Below are positions 28,347 through 36,257 of a stretch of DNA of 64,000 bases, in pieces. Origin of the DNA: Geodermatophilus obscurus (GTDB lineage: Bacteria > Actinomycetota > Actinomycetes > Mycobacteriales > Geodermatophilaceae). The notes beneath the pieces were generated by a model that saw only the letters and a program-made list of their open reading frames with translations, did no database searches and was not told where the DNA came from. Position numbers and translations under genes: made by a program. Where the stretch lies: NCBI RefSeq assembly GCF_900143215.1, contig NZ_FRDM01000017.1, positions 1-64,000 of the forward strand, in the 5' to 3' direction. Positions within the stretch are counted from its first letter, which is position 1. Each line of letters opens with the position of its first letter.

Positions 28347-29450
28347 GTGTGCTGGACCGCGCTGTCGGAGCTGGTGCCGCTCTACCCGCTCTACGCGCTG
28401 CTGTTCCTCGACACCGGGCTCTCCGCCGCGGAGATCTCGCTGCTGTTCGCCGCCTGGTCGGTCACCGCGGTGCTCACCGAGGTGCCGGCGGGCGCGCTGG
28501 CCGACCGGTGGTCCCGCCGCGGCGCGCTCGTCGCGGGCGGCGCCCTGGAGGCGGCCGCCTTCGTCGTCTGGACCGTCGCGCCGCAGACCACCGGCTTCCT
28601 CGCCGGCTTCGTCGTCTGGGGCGTGGCCGGCGCGCTGGTCTCCGGCACCGTCGAGGCGCTGGTCCACGACGGCCTGGCCGAGGTGGGCGCCGAGGGGTCC
28701 TTCGCCCGGGTCAACGGCTGGATGACGTCGGCCGAGCTGCTGGTGCAGATCCCGACCGCGGCCGTGGCCGCCGGTCTGTACGCCCTCGGCGGCTACGCGC
28801 TGGTGGGCTGGGCCAGCGCCGCGGTGTGCCTCGCTTGGGCGGCGCTGGCCCTGCGGTTCCCCGAGACGCCGCGGGAGTCCGACGGCGAGTCCCTGCTCGG
28901 CACCCTGCGCAGCGGCGTGGCCGAGGCCGTCCGCGTTCCCGGGCTGCGGCTCACCGTGCTCGCGGTCGCGCTGGTCGGTGGGCTCGACGCGGTGGAGGAG
29001 TACTTCCCGGTGCTCGCCGGCGACCGCGGGGTGCCGACGGTCGCCGTCCCGGTCGCCGTCCTGGGCATCACGCTGGCCGGGGCGCTCGGCGCCGCGCTGG
29101 GCGGCCGGGCCGACCGGCTGCCCGACCGCGCGCTGTCCGGGCTGCTGCTCCTCTCGGGCCTGCTGCTCGGGGCGGTGGCCGTCGTCCCCGGCCCGGCGGC
29201 GCTGGTGCTCGTGGCGGTCGCCTACGCCCTCTACCTGGCGGTGCTGGTGGTGGCCGAGGCGCGGCTGCAGGAGCGCATCGACAGCACCCGCCGGGCGACG
29301 GTCACCTCGGTCGCGGGCCTCGGCACCGAGCTGGCCGCCCTGCTGGTGTTCGCCGCCTGGGCGCTGGGTGGCGTCGTCGCGGTGGCGGTGCTCGTGGTCG
29401 CCGTCGTCCCCGTGGTGGCAGCGGGCCTGCGCCGGACGCCGGTCAGCTGA
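28347..29450 (+). CDS. MFS transporter
   Basis: A drug- or metabolite-efflux-type major facilitator, 367 residues as annotated, with about 12 hydrophobic helices and the loop 2-3 signature GALADRWSRRGAL. The first helix (ELVPLYPLYALLFLDTGLS) starts almost at the GTG used. Upstream, a GTG at 28278 with a good leaderless box (TACGGT, 28265-28270) lies in the same frame but hits a TGA at codon 5 (28290-28292). Translation therefore must start later, at GTG 28347 or CTG 28311, or the gene carries a nonsense mutation. The substrate is unknown. It overlaps the convergent yczE gene by 8 bp. Confidence 0.8.
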   Translation: MCWTALSELVPLYPLYALLFLDTGLSAAEISLLFAAWSVTAVLTEVPAGALADRWSRRGALVAGGALEAAAFVVWTVAPQTTGFLAGFVVWGVAGALVSGTVEALVHDGLAEVGAEGSFARVNGWMTSAELLVQIPTAAVAAGLYALGGYALVGWASAAVCLAWAALALRFPETPRESDGESLLGTLRSGVAEAVRVPGLRLTVLAVALVGGLDAVEEYFPVLAGDRGVPTVAVPVAVLGITLAGALGAALGGRADRLPDRALSGLLLLSGLLLGAVAVVPGPAALVLVAVAYALYLAVLVVAEARLQERIDSTRRATVTSVAGLGTELAALLVFAAWALGGVVAVAVLVVAVVPVVAAGLRRTPVS

Positions 29451-30066
29451 CGCGGACCGGCGCGCGGGGGAGGTCCACCGACAGCCGGGGCAGGAGCGCG
29501 TGCACCAGCGGGCCGATGGCCAGCGCGTACAGCACGGTGGCGACGCCCAGCGTGCCGCCGAGGAGCCAGCCGAGGCCGACGACCAGGACCTCGATCGAGG
29601 TGCGCACCAGCCGGACCGAGCGCCCGGTGCGGCGCACCAGCCCGGTCATCAGCCCGTCGCGCGGCCCCGGGCCCAGGTGGACCCCGATGTAGGCGGCGGT
29701 CGCGACGGCGTTGAGCAGGATGCCGGCGGGGACGAGCGCGACGCGGACGGCGAGGGACGACGGCTCGGGCAGCACGGCGAGGACGGCGTCCAGCACCAGG
29801 CCGATGACGACCACGTTGCTGACCGTGCCGAGCCCCGGCCGTTCGCGCAGCGGGGCCCACGCCAGCAGCACCAGCGCGCCGACGACGATGGTGACCACCC
29901 CGAGGGACCAGCCGAGCTGCCGCGCCAGGCCCTGGTGCAGCACGTCCCACGGCATGACCCCGAGGCCCGAGCGGACGAGCAGGGCCATCGAGAGCCCGTA
30001 GAGCGCCAGGCCCGCGTAGAGCTGGACGAGGCGTCGGGCCGGCCGGGCGGTCAGCAGCGGGGGCAT
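29443..30066 (-). CDS. yczE: YczE/YitT-family membrane protein
   Basis: A 207-residue integral membrane protein with five or six hydrophobic helices. The family-typical start is RLVQLYAGLALYGLSMALLV, followed by GLGVMPWDVLHQGLA. YczE-type proteins have unknown biochemical function and are usually encoded divergently from a MocR-type (GntR-aminotransferase) regulator. Here only a fragment of such a regulator remains on the other side of the start codon. The ATG at 30066 forms part of a GCATGC palindrome shared with that fragment. Confidence 0.85.
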   Translation of the reverse strand: MPPLLTARPARRLVQLYAGLALYGLSMALLVRSGLGVMPWDVLHQGLARQLGWSLGVVTIVVGALVLLAWAPLRERPGLGTVSNVVVIGLVLDAVLAVLPEPSSLAVRVALVPAGILLNAVATAAYIGVHLGPGPRDGLMTGLVRRTGRSVRLVRTSIEVLVVGLGWLLGGTLGVATVLYALAIGPLVHALLPRLSVDLPRAPVRVS

Positions 30067-30264
30067 GCCCCGATCCTCCGTCGTCGAGCAGCTCGCCGCC
30101 TGCGCGCTGCTCGACGACCTGGACGGGTCGCTGCCGGCCTGGCGCGGGCAGCTGCGCGAGCACCGGTCGGTGCTGACGGCCGAGCTGCGGCGGCGGGTGC
30201 CCGAGCCGGCAGGCGGCCCGGTGCTGTGGTGCGGGTTGCCGCAGCCGGTGGTCCGACCCGGGCT
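30065..30264 (+). pseudogene. Remnant of a MocR-type (YczR-like) regulator
   Basis: The plus strand immediately after the yczE start reads RSSVVEQLAACALLDDLDGS, then LREHRSVLTAELRRRVPE, then PAGGPVLWCGLPQPV. This matches the C-terminal part of the aminotransferase domain of MocR regulators, with a short deletion between RRVPE and PAGG. The winged-helix domain and most of the aminotransferase core are gone, and the frame then runs into the AraC gene. Third positions remain strongly GC-biased, so decay is recent or the segment was deleted cleanly. Confidence 0.65.
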
Positions 30265-31019
30265 CAGCCGGTGCCCCGGGCCGCGCGTGCCCGTCGCAGG
30301 TAGGCCGACGGCGTCGTGCCGGTGACGGCCCGGAAGTCACGGCTGAAGTGCGACTGGTCGAACCAGCCCAGGGACGCCGCGAGGCCCGCCAGGTCGCCGA
30401 CCGCGCCGGCGTCGATCGTCGCCGCGGCGTCCTGCAGGCGGTACCGGGCGAGCACCGCCTTGGGGCTCAGCCCGACGTAGCCGGCGAACAGGTCCCGGTA
30501 CGCCGCGGGCGGGTCCGGGGCCAGGAGGGCGAGGGCCGCGTCGAGCACCGCCGCGCGGGCGCCGTCGTCCTCGACGGCGAGCACCGCGTCGCGCAACCGG
30601 GCGGCGTCGAGGCCGAGCGCGGAGCCCAGCGGCGTCGCCGTGGCCCGGCCGGGCAGCCGGCCGCCGAAGGCGACCCAGCCACCCGGGCGGAACTTGGCCG
30701 CGGTCACCCGGCCGGTCCCGACGAGGTCGATGGTGAAGCGACGCGGGGTGACGCCGTGCACGAGGACGGCGGGCAGCGCGTGCCCGAACCGCGGCTCGGA
30801 GCCGGACTCCACCGACAGGTTCACGCTGGGGTGGCTGAGCACCTCGGAGCGGTGCGGCGGTCGGCCGGTCCGGTCCCACCGCACCGACCAGTACCGCTCG
30901 ACGAACGGGGCCAGCACCGGGGACACCGGGGCGTCGCGGCGCAGACCGGCCTCGCGGGCGGTCTCGGCCGGCCGCAGCAGGCCGCTCGCCGGACCTGTCG
31001 CGTTCCTCCAAGACGGCAC
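30264..31019 (-). CDS. AraC-family transcriptional regulator
   Basis: A 251-residue regulator with an N-terminal ligand-type domain (FVERYWSVRWDR, LVHGVTPRRFTIDLVGTG, FRPGGWVAFGG) and a C-terminal AraC double helix-turn-helix (YVGLSPKAVLARYRLQDAAA, LGWFDQSHFSRDFRAVTG, TPSAYLRRA). The GTG at 31019 is supported by a TAGGCT -10 box (minus strand, 31026-31031) 6 nt upstream, implying a leaderless mRNA. It is divergent from the VOC gene with only 27 bp between starts, so it probably controls that gene and itself. Confidence 0.9.
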   Translation of the reverse strand: MPSWRNATGPASGLLRPAETAREAGLRRDAPVSPVLAPFVERYWSVRWDRTGRPPHRSEVLSHPSVNLSVESGSEPRFGHALPAVLVHGVTPRRFTIDLVGTGRVTAAKFRPGGWVAFGGRLPGRATATPLGSALGLDAARLRDAVLAVEDDGARAAVLDAALALLAPDPPAAYRDLFAGYVGLSPKAVLARYRLQDAAATIDAGAVGDLAGLAASLGWFDQSHFSRDFRAVTGTTPSAYLRRARAARGTG

Positions 31020-31046
31020 GGCCGGAGCCTAGGCAGGCTCGGGGAC

Positions 31047-31526
31047 ATGGCGATCACGAACGGCCGTCCCGACGGCTGCACCACGCTGACCCCGTTCCTC
31101 GTCTGCTCGCCCGCGGCCGAGGCGATCCGCTTCTACGCCGACGTCTTCGGCGCCACCGTCGTCCAGCGGATGGACGGCCCCGACGGCACGGTCGTGCACG
31201 CGGAGCTCGACCTCGGCCTCGGCCGGTTGCAGCTCGGCGACCCCAACGACGCCTACGGGCTGGTGGCCCCGAGCGGGCAGGAGTCGGACCGGGTGAGCAG
31301 CTCCACCTGCGTCTACGTCGCCGACGTCGACGCGGTGTTCGCCCGCGCCGTCGAGCGCGGCGCCACGGTGCGCGAGGAGCCGGCCACCTTCGTCACCGGC
31401 GACCGCTTCGCCTCCGTCTACGACCCGTTCGGCCACCGCTGGGCGATCATGACGAAGGTCGAGGACGTCAGCCCCGAGGAGCAGGAGCGGCGTCTCGCCG
31501 AGTGGGCGGCGTCCGGCGCGCAGTGA
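31047..31526 (+). CDS. VOC-family (PhnB/glyoxalase-like) protein
   Basis: A 159-residue glyoxalase/bleomycin-resistance fold protein of the PhnB type (TPFLVCSPAAEAIRFYADVF, VHAELDLGLGRLQLGDP, YDPFGHRWAIMTKVEDVSPE). The family includes metal-dependent dioxygenases, isomerases and resistance proteins; this subgroup has no known activity. The ATG at 31047 is used. It is divergent from an AraC-type regulator, its probable controller. Confidence 0.9.
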   Translation: MAITNGRPDGCTTLTPFLVCSPAAEAIRFYADVFGATVVQRMDGPDGTVVHAELDLGLGRLQLGDPNDAYGLVAPSGQESDRVSSSTCVYVADVDAVFARAVERGATVREEPATFVTGDRFASVYDPFGHRWAIMTKVEDVSPEEQERRLAEWAASGAQ

Positions 31527-31584
31527 TCGGCCGCCCCCGCCGCCGTGGCTCCCCCGCGCGATGACCAGGTGAGCTGATCCCGGT

Positions 31585-31620
31585 GGGTCCGGGCTCATCA
31601 CTGGTCGTGAGCCCGGACCC
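31585..31620. terminator. 13-bp hairpin between convergent genes
   Basis: A perfect 13-bp stem pairs 31585-31597 (GGGTCCGGGCTCA) with 31608-31620 around a 10-nt loop, between the VOC gene (stop 31526) and the leftward GGDEF-LarB gene (stop 31665). Confidence 0.8.
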
Positions 31621-31664
31621 GCGACGGTGAGCTCAGCTGATCGTCGCCGACCGTGGCGGCGTGG

Positions 31665-34493
31665 TCAGCGCCTGTGCGTCCTCCGGGCGACCCGGGCGGC
31701 GAAGACGCCGGCGGCGTGGCCGTTGTCGATGTTGCTCACCACCACGCCGGGCGCGGCCGAGTTCAGCATGGTCAGCAGCGCGCTGAACCCGCCGAAGGAG
31801 CCCGGCTGCCCGGTCGAGGTGGGAACGGCGACGACCGGCACGTCGGTGAGCACGCCGACCAGGCCGGCCAGCGAGGCGTCGAGCCCCGCGACGACGACCA
31901 GGCAGTCGACGTCCTCCGACAGCGCCCCGCCCGGCAGCCCGGCGCGGAACCGGCTGCCCCCGACGTCGTCCACCCGGACCACCGCGGTCCCCGTGACGCG
32001 GGCGGCGAAGGTGGCCTCGGCGGCCACCGCGAGGTCGCCGCCGGCCCCGCACAGCACGCCGATCCGACCGGCGGGCTCGGGCAGCGGCCCGACCGCCGCG
32101 GACATCGACGCCGCGTCGACCGTCGTGTAGGCGTCGTGCTCGCTGGCCAGCGCGACCAGCGTCTCGGCGGGAGCCCGCACGACGACGGCGGGCCGGTCCG
32201 GGAACTGCCGGCGCGCCTCGCGGACCAGGGCGAGCACCTGCTCGGTGCTGCGGCCGGTGCCCCAGATGACGTCGGGCTCGGCCGGCGTCCCGCGGGCCGG
32301 CGCGGCCGGTGGGGCAGCAGGCTCGGCGGGCGGTGCGGCGGCCGGCGGAACCGGCGCCAGGGCCGGCTCGGCGGAGCTGCCCAGGCCCAGCGGCGGATCG
32401 GCGGGCTCGACGAGGAGCGAGGCGAAGCCGCTGGTCACAGCGGTGGGGTCGGCCAGCAGGGAAGGCTGCACGGCAGGGACCCTAGGGGCCGCCGCGGACT
32501 CCTCCGGGGAGCCGGCGGCGGCCGTGTCGTCCCGGGAGGACCCGTCCGTCACAGCAGTCGCAGCCGGCCCGTACAGCGCGTCCGGCGGGCTCCCGGCGAC
32601 CCGCGTCTGGGTCACCGCCGACAGCCGGACGACCCGGTTCCGGCCGGTGCGCTTGGCGTCGTAGAGGACGCCGTCGGCGGCGGCGAACAGCGTGCGCCGG
32701 TCGTCGCCGCGGGTGGCCGAGGCGATGCCGACGCTGATCGTCACCGGCACGGGGAGCCCCCGTGCGGCCCAGTCGGTCCCCGCCACCGCGCGGCGGCAGC
32801 GTTCGAGCGCGTGTTCGGCCTGCTCGGCGGTGGTGTCGGGCAGCAGGACGACGAACTCGTCGCCGGCCCACCGGCAGACCTCGTCGGTGTCGCGGCACCC
32901 GGCCACCAGGATCTCGGCGACCCGGCGCAGGACGTCGTCGCCGCCCGCGTGGCCGACGGCGTCGTTGACCTCCTTGAACCGGTCGACGTCCACGACGGCC
33001 AGCGCCGCCGTCGTCCCGCCGCCCAGCAGCCCGTCGAGGGTCGCCTCGGCGTAGCGCCGGTTGGGCAGGTGGGTGAGCGGGTCCTCGTAGGCCTGCCGGC
33101 GCAGCTGCCCGGCGGCCCGCTCGGTCTCCAGCAGGCTCTTGCGCCGACCGAACAGCTCCACCCAGCGGGTGCGCCGCTCGTCGACCCGGTCCAGCTCGTC
33201 GGCCAGGTAGGCCTGCAGGTACGGCAGCGCCCGGCCGGCGTCGTCCAGCTCGGCGTGCAGGGTGCACAGCTCGCGCAACGCGGCCCGGCGCAGCCGCGGC
33301 AGGCCGTGCTCGGTGGCCGTGGCGAGCGCCAGGGCCAACTGCTCGTCGGCGCCACGGCCGTTCCCCTGCCGGCGCAGCGCGCGGCCCAGGGCGAGCAGCG
33401 CCGCGGCGTGCAGCGCCCGGTCACCGGCGGTGGTGGCGTGGACGGCGGCCCGCAGCGGTCCGACGGCCGCGGCGTGCTCGCCGAGGCCCACGAGCGCCCA
33501 GCCGTGCACCACCTGCGCGGCCAGGACCGCTTCGGCCGACTCCGGCGGGAGCAGGGTCAGTGCCTGCTCGGCCAGCGTGCGGGCCTCGGCGAAGTGCGGC
33601 CCGGCCGCGTCCGGCACGCCGTCGTCGAGCAGCGCCTCCCCGAGCTCGGCGCACAGCTCGCCCAGGGAGCTGGCGGCGCGGGCCACCAGGACGTCGGGAT
33701 CGCCGTCCTCCGGTCGCAGCGCCCCGGGGACCGCGGCGGCGGTCACCGCGGTCTCGTGCGCCCGCCGCTGGTAGTCCAGGGCCAGCGGCATCAGCTCGAG
33801 GTCGGCGAGCACGCCTGCGAGGTCGGTCAGGGTCCGCACCAGCAGCGCGGAGGGCGGCATCGCGGGGTCGAGCAGGCTGGCCGCCTCCACGGCCTCGTCC
33901 ATGGCGGCGTCGGTGCGGCGGGACAGCAGCTCGATGCGGGCGTGCCGGGCCAGGCCGGCGGCGCGCTGCAGCTCGTCCGCGGTGGCGTCGAAGGCGGCCT
34001 TCGCCGAGCGCACCAGCGCGATGGCCAGCGCCGCGGAGGAGGCGCGCGGGTCGCCGTCCTCGCTCGCGGGAGCGCCGTCGATCAGCTCGGCCACGCCGGC
34101 GTGCAGGTCCAGCGCGGGCGCCGCACCGGGGCCGGACGCGGGCTCCACCGGGTCGCCGACGAGGGTGAAGCCGGCCTGCCGCAAGCGGCGGACCAGCAGC
34201 TCGGCGCGCAGCGTGTCGGCCCAGGCCCGGCCCAGGTCGGCGGGACGGTCGGCGCCGCCGTCGCGCGGTGCGGGCGCCACGTAGGGGGAGTCGGTGCCGA
34301 CGTCGGCCAGCAGCTCCTCGGCGTCGTCGAGCTGCCAGTTGGACAGGGCGACGGTCACCCGGTGGTGCAGGGCTCCGGGAGGCACGAGCGCACTGTGCCC
34401 GCCGTCGTCAACGGAGTCGAGCACCGGGAGGGGGGCTCGCCGGGCGCCCGGTGCACTCCCGTCACAGCCGTCCCTCCCGGTCCGTGCCGTCAC
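31665..34493 (-). CDS. Helical-repeat/GGDEF diguanylate cyclase fused to a LarB-like domain
   Basis: A 942-residue cytosolic protein in four parts. Residues about 45-440 are helical, TPR-like (ALLALGRALRRQGNGRGADE). Residues about 468-620 are a GGDEF domain with DPLTHLPNRRY, VDVDRFKEVND and the active-site variant AGDEF near 545, which usually still makes c-di-GMP. A Pro/Ala linker follows to about 733. Residues about 735-942 resemble LarB (PurE-like; VVAGLDASLAGLVG, VPTSTGQPGSFGG, MLNS-APG, NIDNG), the NaAD carboxylase/hydrolase of nickel-pincer cofactor synthesis. The conserved LarB cysteine is alanine here (residue about 913, codon 31755-31757). The GTG start overlaps the stop of the upstream GGDEF gene (GTGA). 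A sensory role of the LarB-like part is inference. Confidence 0.88.
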   Translation of the reverse strand: MTARTGRDGCDGSAPGARRAPLPVLDSVDDGGHSALVPPGALHHRVTVALSNWQLDDAEELLADVGTDSPYVAPAPRDGGADRPADLGRAWADTLRAELLVRRLRQAGFTLVGDPVEPASGPGAAPALDLHAGVAELIDGAPASEDGDPRASSAALAIALVRSAKAAFDATADELQRAAGLARHARIELLSRRTDAAMDEAVEAASLLDPAMPPSALLVRTLTDLAGVLADLELMPLALDYQRRAHETAVTAAAVPGALRPEDGDPDVLVARAASSLGELCAELGEALLDDGVPDAAGPHFAEARTLAEQALTLLPPESAEAVLAAQVVHGWALVGLGEHAAAVGPLRAAVHATTAGDRALHAAALLALGRALRRQGNGRGADEQLALALATATEHGLPRLRRAALRELCTLHAELDDAGRALPYLQAYLADELDRVDERRTRWVELFGRRKSLLETERAAGQLRRQAYEDPLTHLPNRRYAEATLDGLLGGGTTAALAVVDVDRFKEVNDAVGHAGGDDVLRRVAEILVAGCRDTDEVCRWAGDEFVVLLPDTTAEQAEHALERCRRAVAGTDWAARGLPVPVTISVGIASATRGDDRRTLFAAADGVLYDAKRTGRNRVVRLSAVTQTRVAGSPPDALYGPAATAVTDGSSRDDTAAAGSPEESAAAPRVPAVQPSLLADPTAVTSGFASLLVEPADPPLGLGSSAEPALAPVPPAAAPPAEPAAPPAAPARGTPAEPDVIWGTGRSTEQVLALVREARRQFPDRPAVVVRAPAETLVALASEHDAYTTVDAASMSAAVGPLPEPAGRIGVLCGAGGDLAVAAEATFAARVTGTAVVRVDDVGGSRFRAGLPGGALSEDVDCLVVVAGLDASLAGLVGVLTDVPVVAVPTSTGQPGSFGGFSALLTMLNSAAPGVVVSNIDNGHAAGVFAARVARRTHRR

Positions 34494-36145
34494 GGTGCGT
34501 CGTCCCCGCCGCGGCCGCCGTGGGCGCGCACCCGGTTGCGTCCGCCGCGCTTGGCGGTGAACAGGTGCAGGTCGGCGGTGTCGAACAGCGACCGCCAGCC
34601 CAGCGGCTCGTCCTCGACCGCCGCCGGGGCGGTGGCCACGCCGATGCTCACCGTCACCGGCTCGGGCAGCTGCAGGTCACCCCAGTGGGCGCCGGCGACG
34701 GCGGCGCGCAGCCGGTCGACGGCGGCCAGCGCCTGGGCCTCGGTCGCCGTCGGGAGGACGACGAGGAACTCGTCGCCGGCCCACCGGTACACCTCGTCAC
34801 CGGAGCGGCTGTGCTCCCGCAGCAGCTCGGCCACCCGGCGCAGCACCTCGTCGCCGTGCGAGTGGGACGTGTCGTCGTTGACCGCCTTGAACCGGTCGAT
34901 GTCGACGACGGCCAACGACACCGGTTCGGCGCCCACGCGCATGCCGCCCAGCCGGCGCTCGGCGCTGCGCCGGTTGCCCAGCCCGGTGAGCGGGTCCTCC
35001 AGCGCGACCCGGCGCAGGTGAGCGGTCTGCCGCTCGGCCTCCCGCAGCCGGCTGCGCCGCACGAACATCTCCGCCCACAGCTCCCGGCCACGGGCGTGCG
35101 CGCGGCCGGTGTCGGCGCGGTAGGCCTCCAGCCAGTGCAGCGCCTCGGCCGGGCGGCCCATCGCCGCGGTGCCCTGACCCAGCTCCAGCAGGCACTGGCG
35201 GTAGCGGCGGCGGTCACCGGTGGCGGCGAAGGCGCCGGCGGCGTCGACCAGCAGGTCGGTGGCCTCGGCGTCGTGCCCGCCGCCGGACCGGGTGCGGGCC
35301 AGCCGGGACAGCAGCCGGGCGAGCACCAGGTCGGCGTAGCCGCGCAGCCAGGTCCCGCCGTCCCGGTGCACCCGCTTGTGCGCGCGGCGCATCGGGCCGA
35401 GTGCGTCCTCGACCTCGCCGCAGCCGGCCATCGCCCACGCCTGGACGACGTCGAGCAGGTCCTGGTCGGCGGGCTCGGCCTCCCAGTCCAGGGCGCGGGC
35501 GGCCTCCGCGAGGTCCACCGCCGCCCCGGCCAGCTCCCGGGTGGGCTCGACCTGGCCTCGGCGGTGCAGGGTCTGCGCCAGCTCGGCGTGCTGCTGGGCG
35601 CACAGCTGCAGCAGTCGCCAGCGGTCGGCGACGCCCGGCAGCTGGTCGGCCACCCGGGAGCCCTGCAGCGCCTGGGCGACGGCGAGCTCCTCCAGGTCGA
35701 GGGCGCCCAGCGCGAGCGACAGCCACAGGTGGGCCTGGTGCAGGGCGCGCGAGGGGCCGTCGGCCGCTGCCGTCTCGGCCAGCAGGCCGGCGTCGATGGC
35801 CAGCACCATCGCCGCGTCGACGTGGTCGGCGGCCACCTCGACGGCGGCCAGGTAGGCCAGCGTCAGTGCGGTCTGCGCGCCCGGCAGGCACCGGCCCAGG
35901 GCGTCGCGGGCGGCGGACACCCCGGCCGCCGCGGCCTCGCGGTCGCCGTCGACCAGGGCGCGGCGGGCGGCCAGGGCGTGCCGCCAGGCGACCCAGCGCG
36001 GCTCGGTCGCGGCGTCCAGGGCCTCGATCGCGCGATCGTGCTCGGCGGCGAAGGCAGCAGGGTCGTCCCGGTCGCTGACGGACAGCAGACGCCAGAGCGC
36101 ATCGTCGAGGTCACCCTCGGTGAGGCGCGCGGGGCCGGGGGTCAC
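34490..36145 (-). CDS. Helical-repeat/GGDEF diguanylate cyclase
   Basis: A 551-residue probable c-di-GMP synthase. It has a long TPR-like helical N-terminus (to about residue 370; ALHWLEAYRADTGRAHARG) and a GGDEF domain (DPLTGLGNRRS, VDIDRFKAVNDD, AGDEFLVVLP near residue 455, SIGVATAP). No membrane segment is seen, so it is cytosolic. The GTG at 36145 is preferred because GGAGGG precedes it closely; an upstream TTG overlaps that site. It is the tandem paralogue of the following gene, which has the same order of parts plus a LarB-like tail. The 4-bp overlap indicates coupled expression. Confidence 0.92.
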   Translation of the reverse strand: MTPGPARLTEGDLDDALWRLLSVSDRDDPAAFAAEHDRAIEALDAATEPRWVAWRHALAARRALVDGDREAAAAGVSAARDALGRCLPGAQTALTLAYLAAVEVAADHVDAAMVLAIDAGLLAETAAADGPSRALHQAHLWLSLALGALDLEELAVAQALQGSRVADQLPGVADRWRLLQLCAQQHAELAQTLHRRGQVEPTRELAGAAVDLAEAARALDWEAEPADQDLLDVVQAWAMAGCGEVEDALGPMRRAHKRVHRDGGTWLRGYADLVLARLLSRLARTRSGGGHDAEATDLLVDAAGAFAATGDRRRYRQCLLELGQGTAAMGRPAEALHWLEAYRADTGRAHARGRELWAEMFVRRSRLREAERQTAHLRRVALEDPLTGLGNRRSAERRLGGMRVGAEPVSLAVVDIDRFKAVNDDTSHSHGDEVLRRVAELLREHSRSGDEVYRWAGDEFLVVLPTATEAQALAAVDRLRAAVAGAHWGDLQLPEPVTVSIGVATAPAAVEDEPLGWRSLFDTADLHLFTAKRGGRNRVRAHGGRGGDDAP

Positions 36146-36257
36146 GCATCCCTCCAACCACGGTGTCCGGCCGCTGCACGGCTCCGGGTCCTGCGACAGC
36201 GTGGCAGCTCCCCCGGGTGGGGCACCCGCCCGTCCCCGACCGCACTACCCTCGTCGG

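Noticed and set aside
31653-35021. A 1122-codon plus-strand frame opposite the GGDEF genes
   Set aside because: Antisense shadow with repetitive composition; the minus strand encodes well-defined GGDEF and LarB-like domains.
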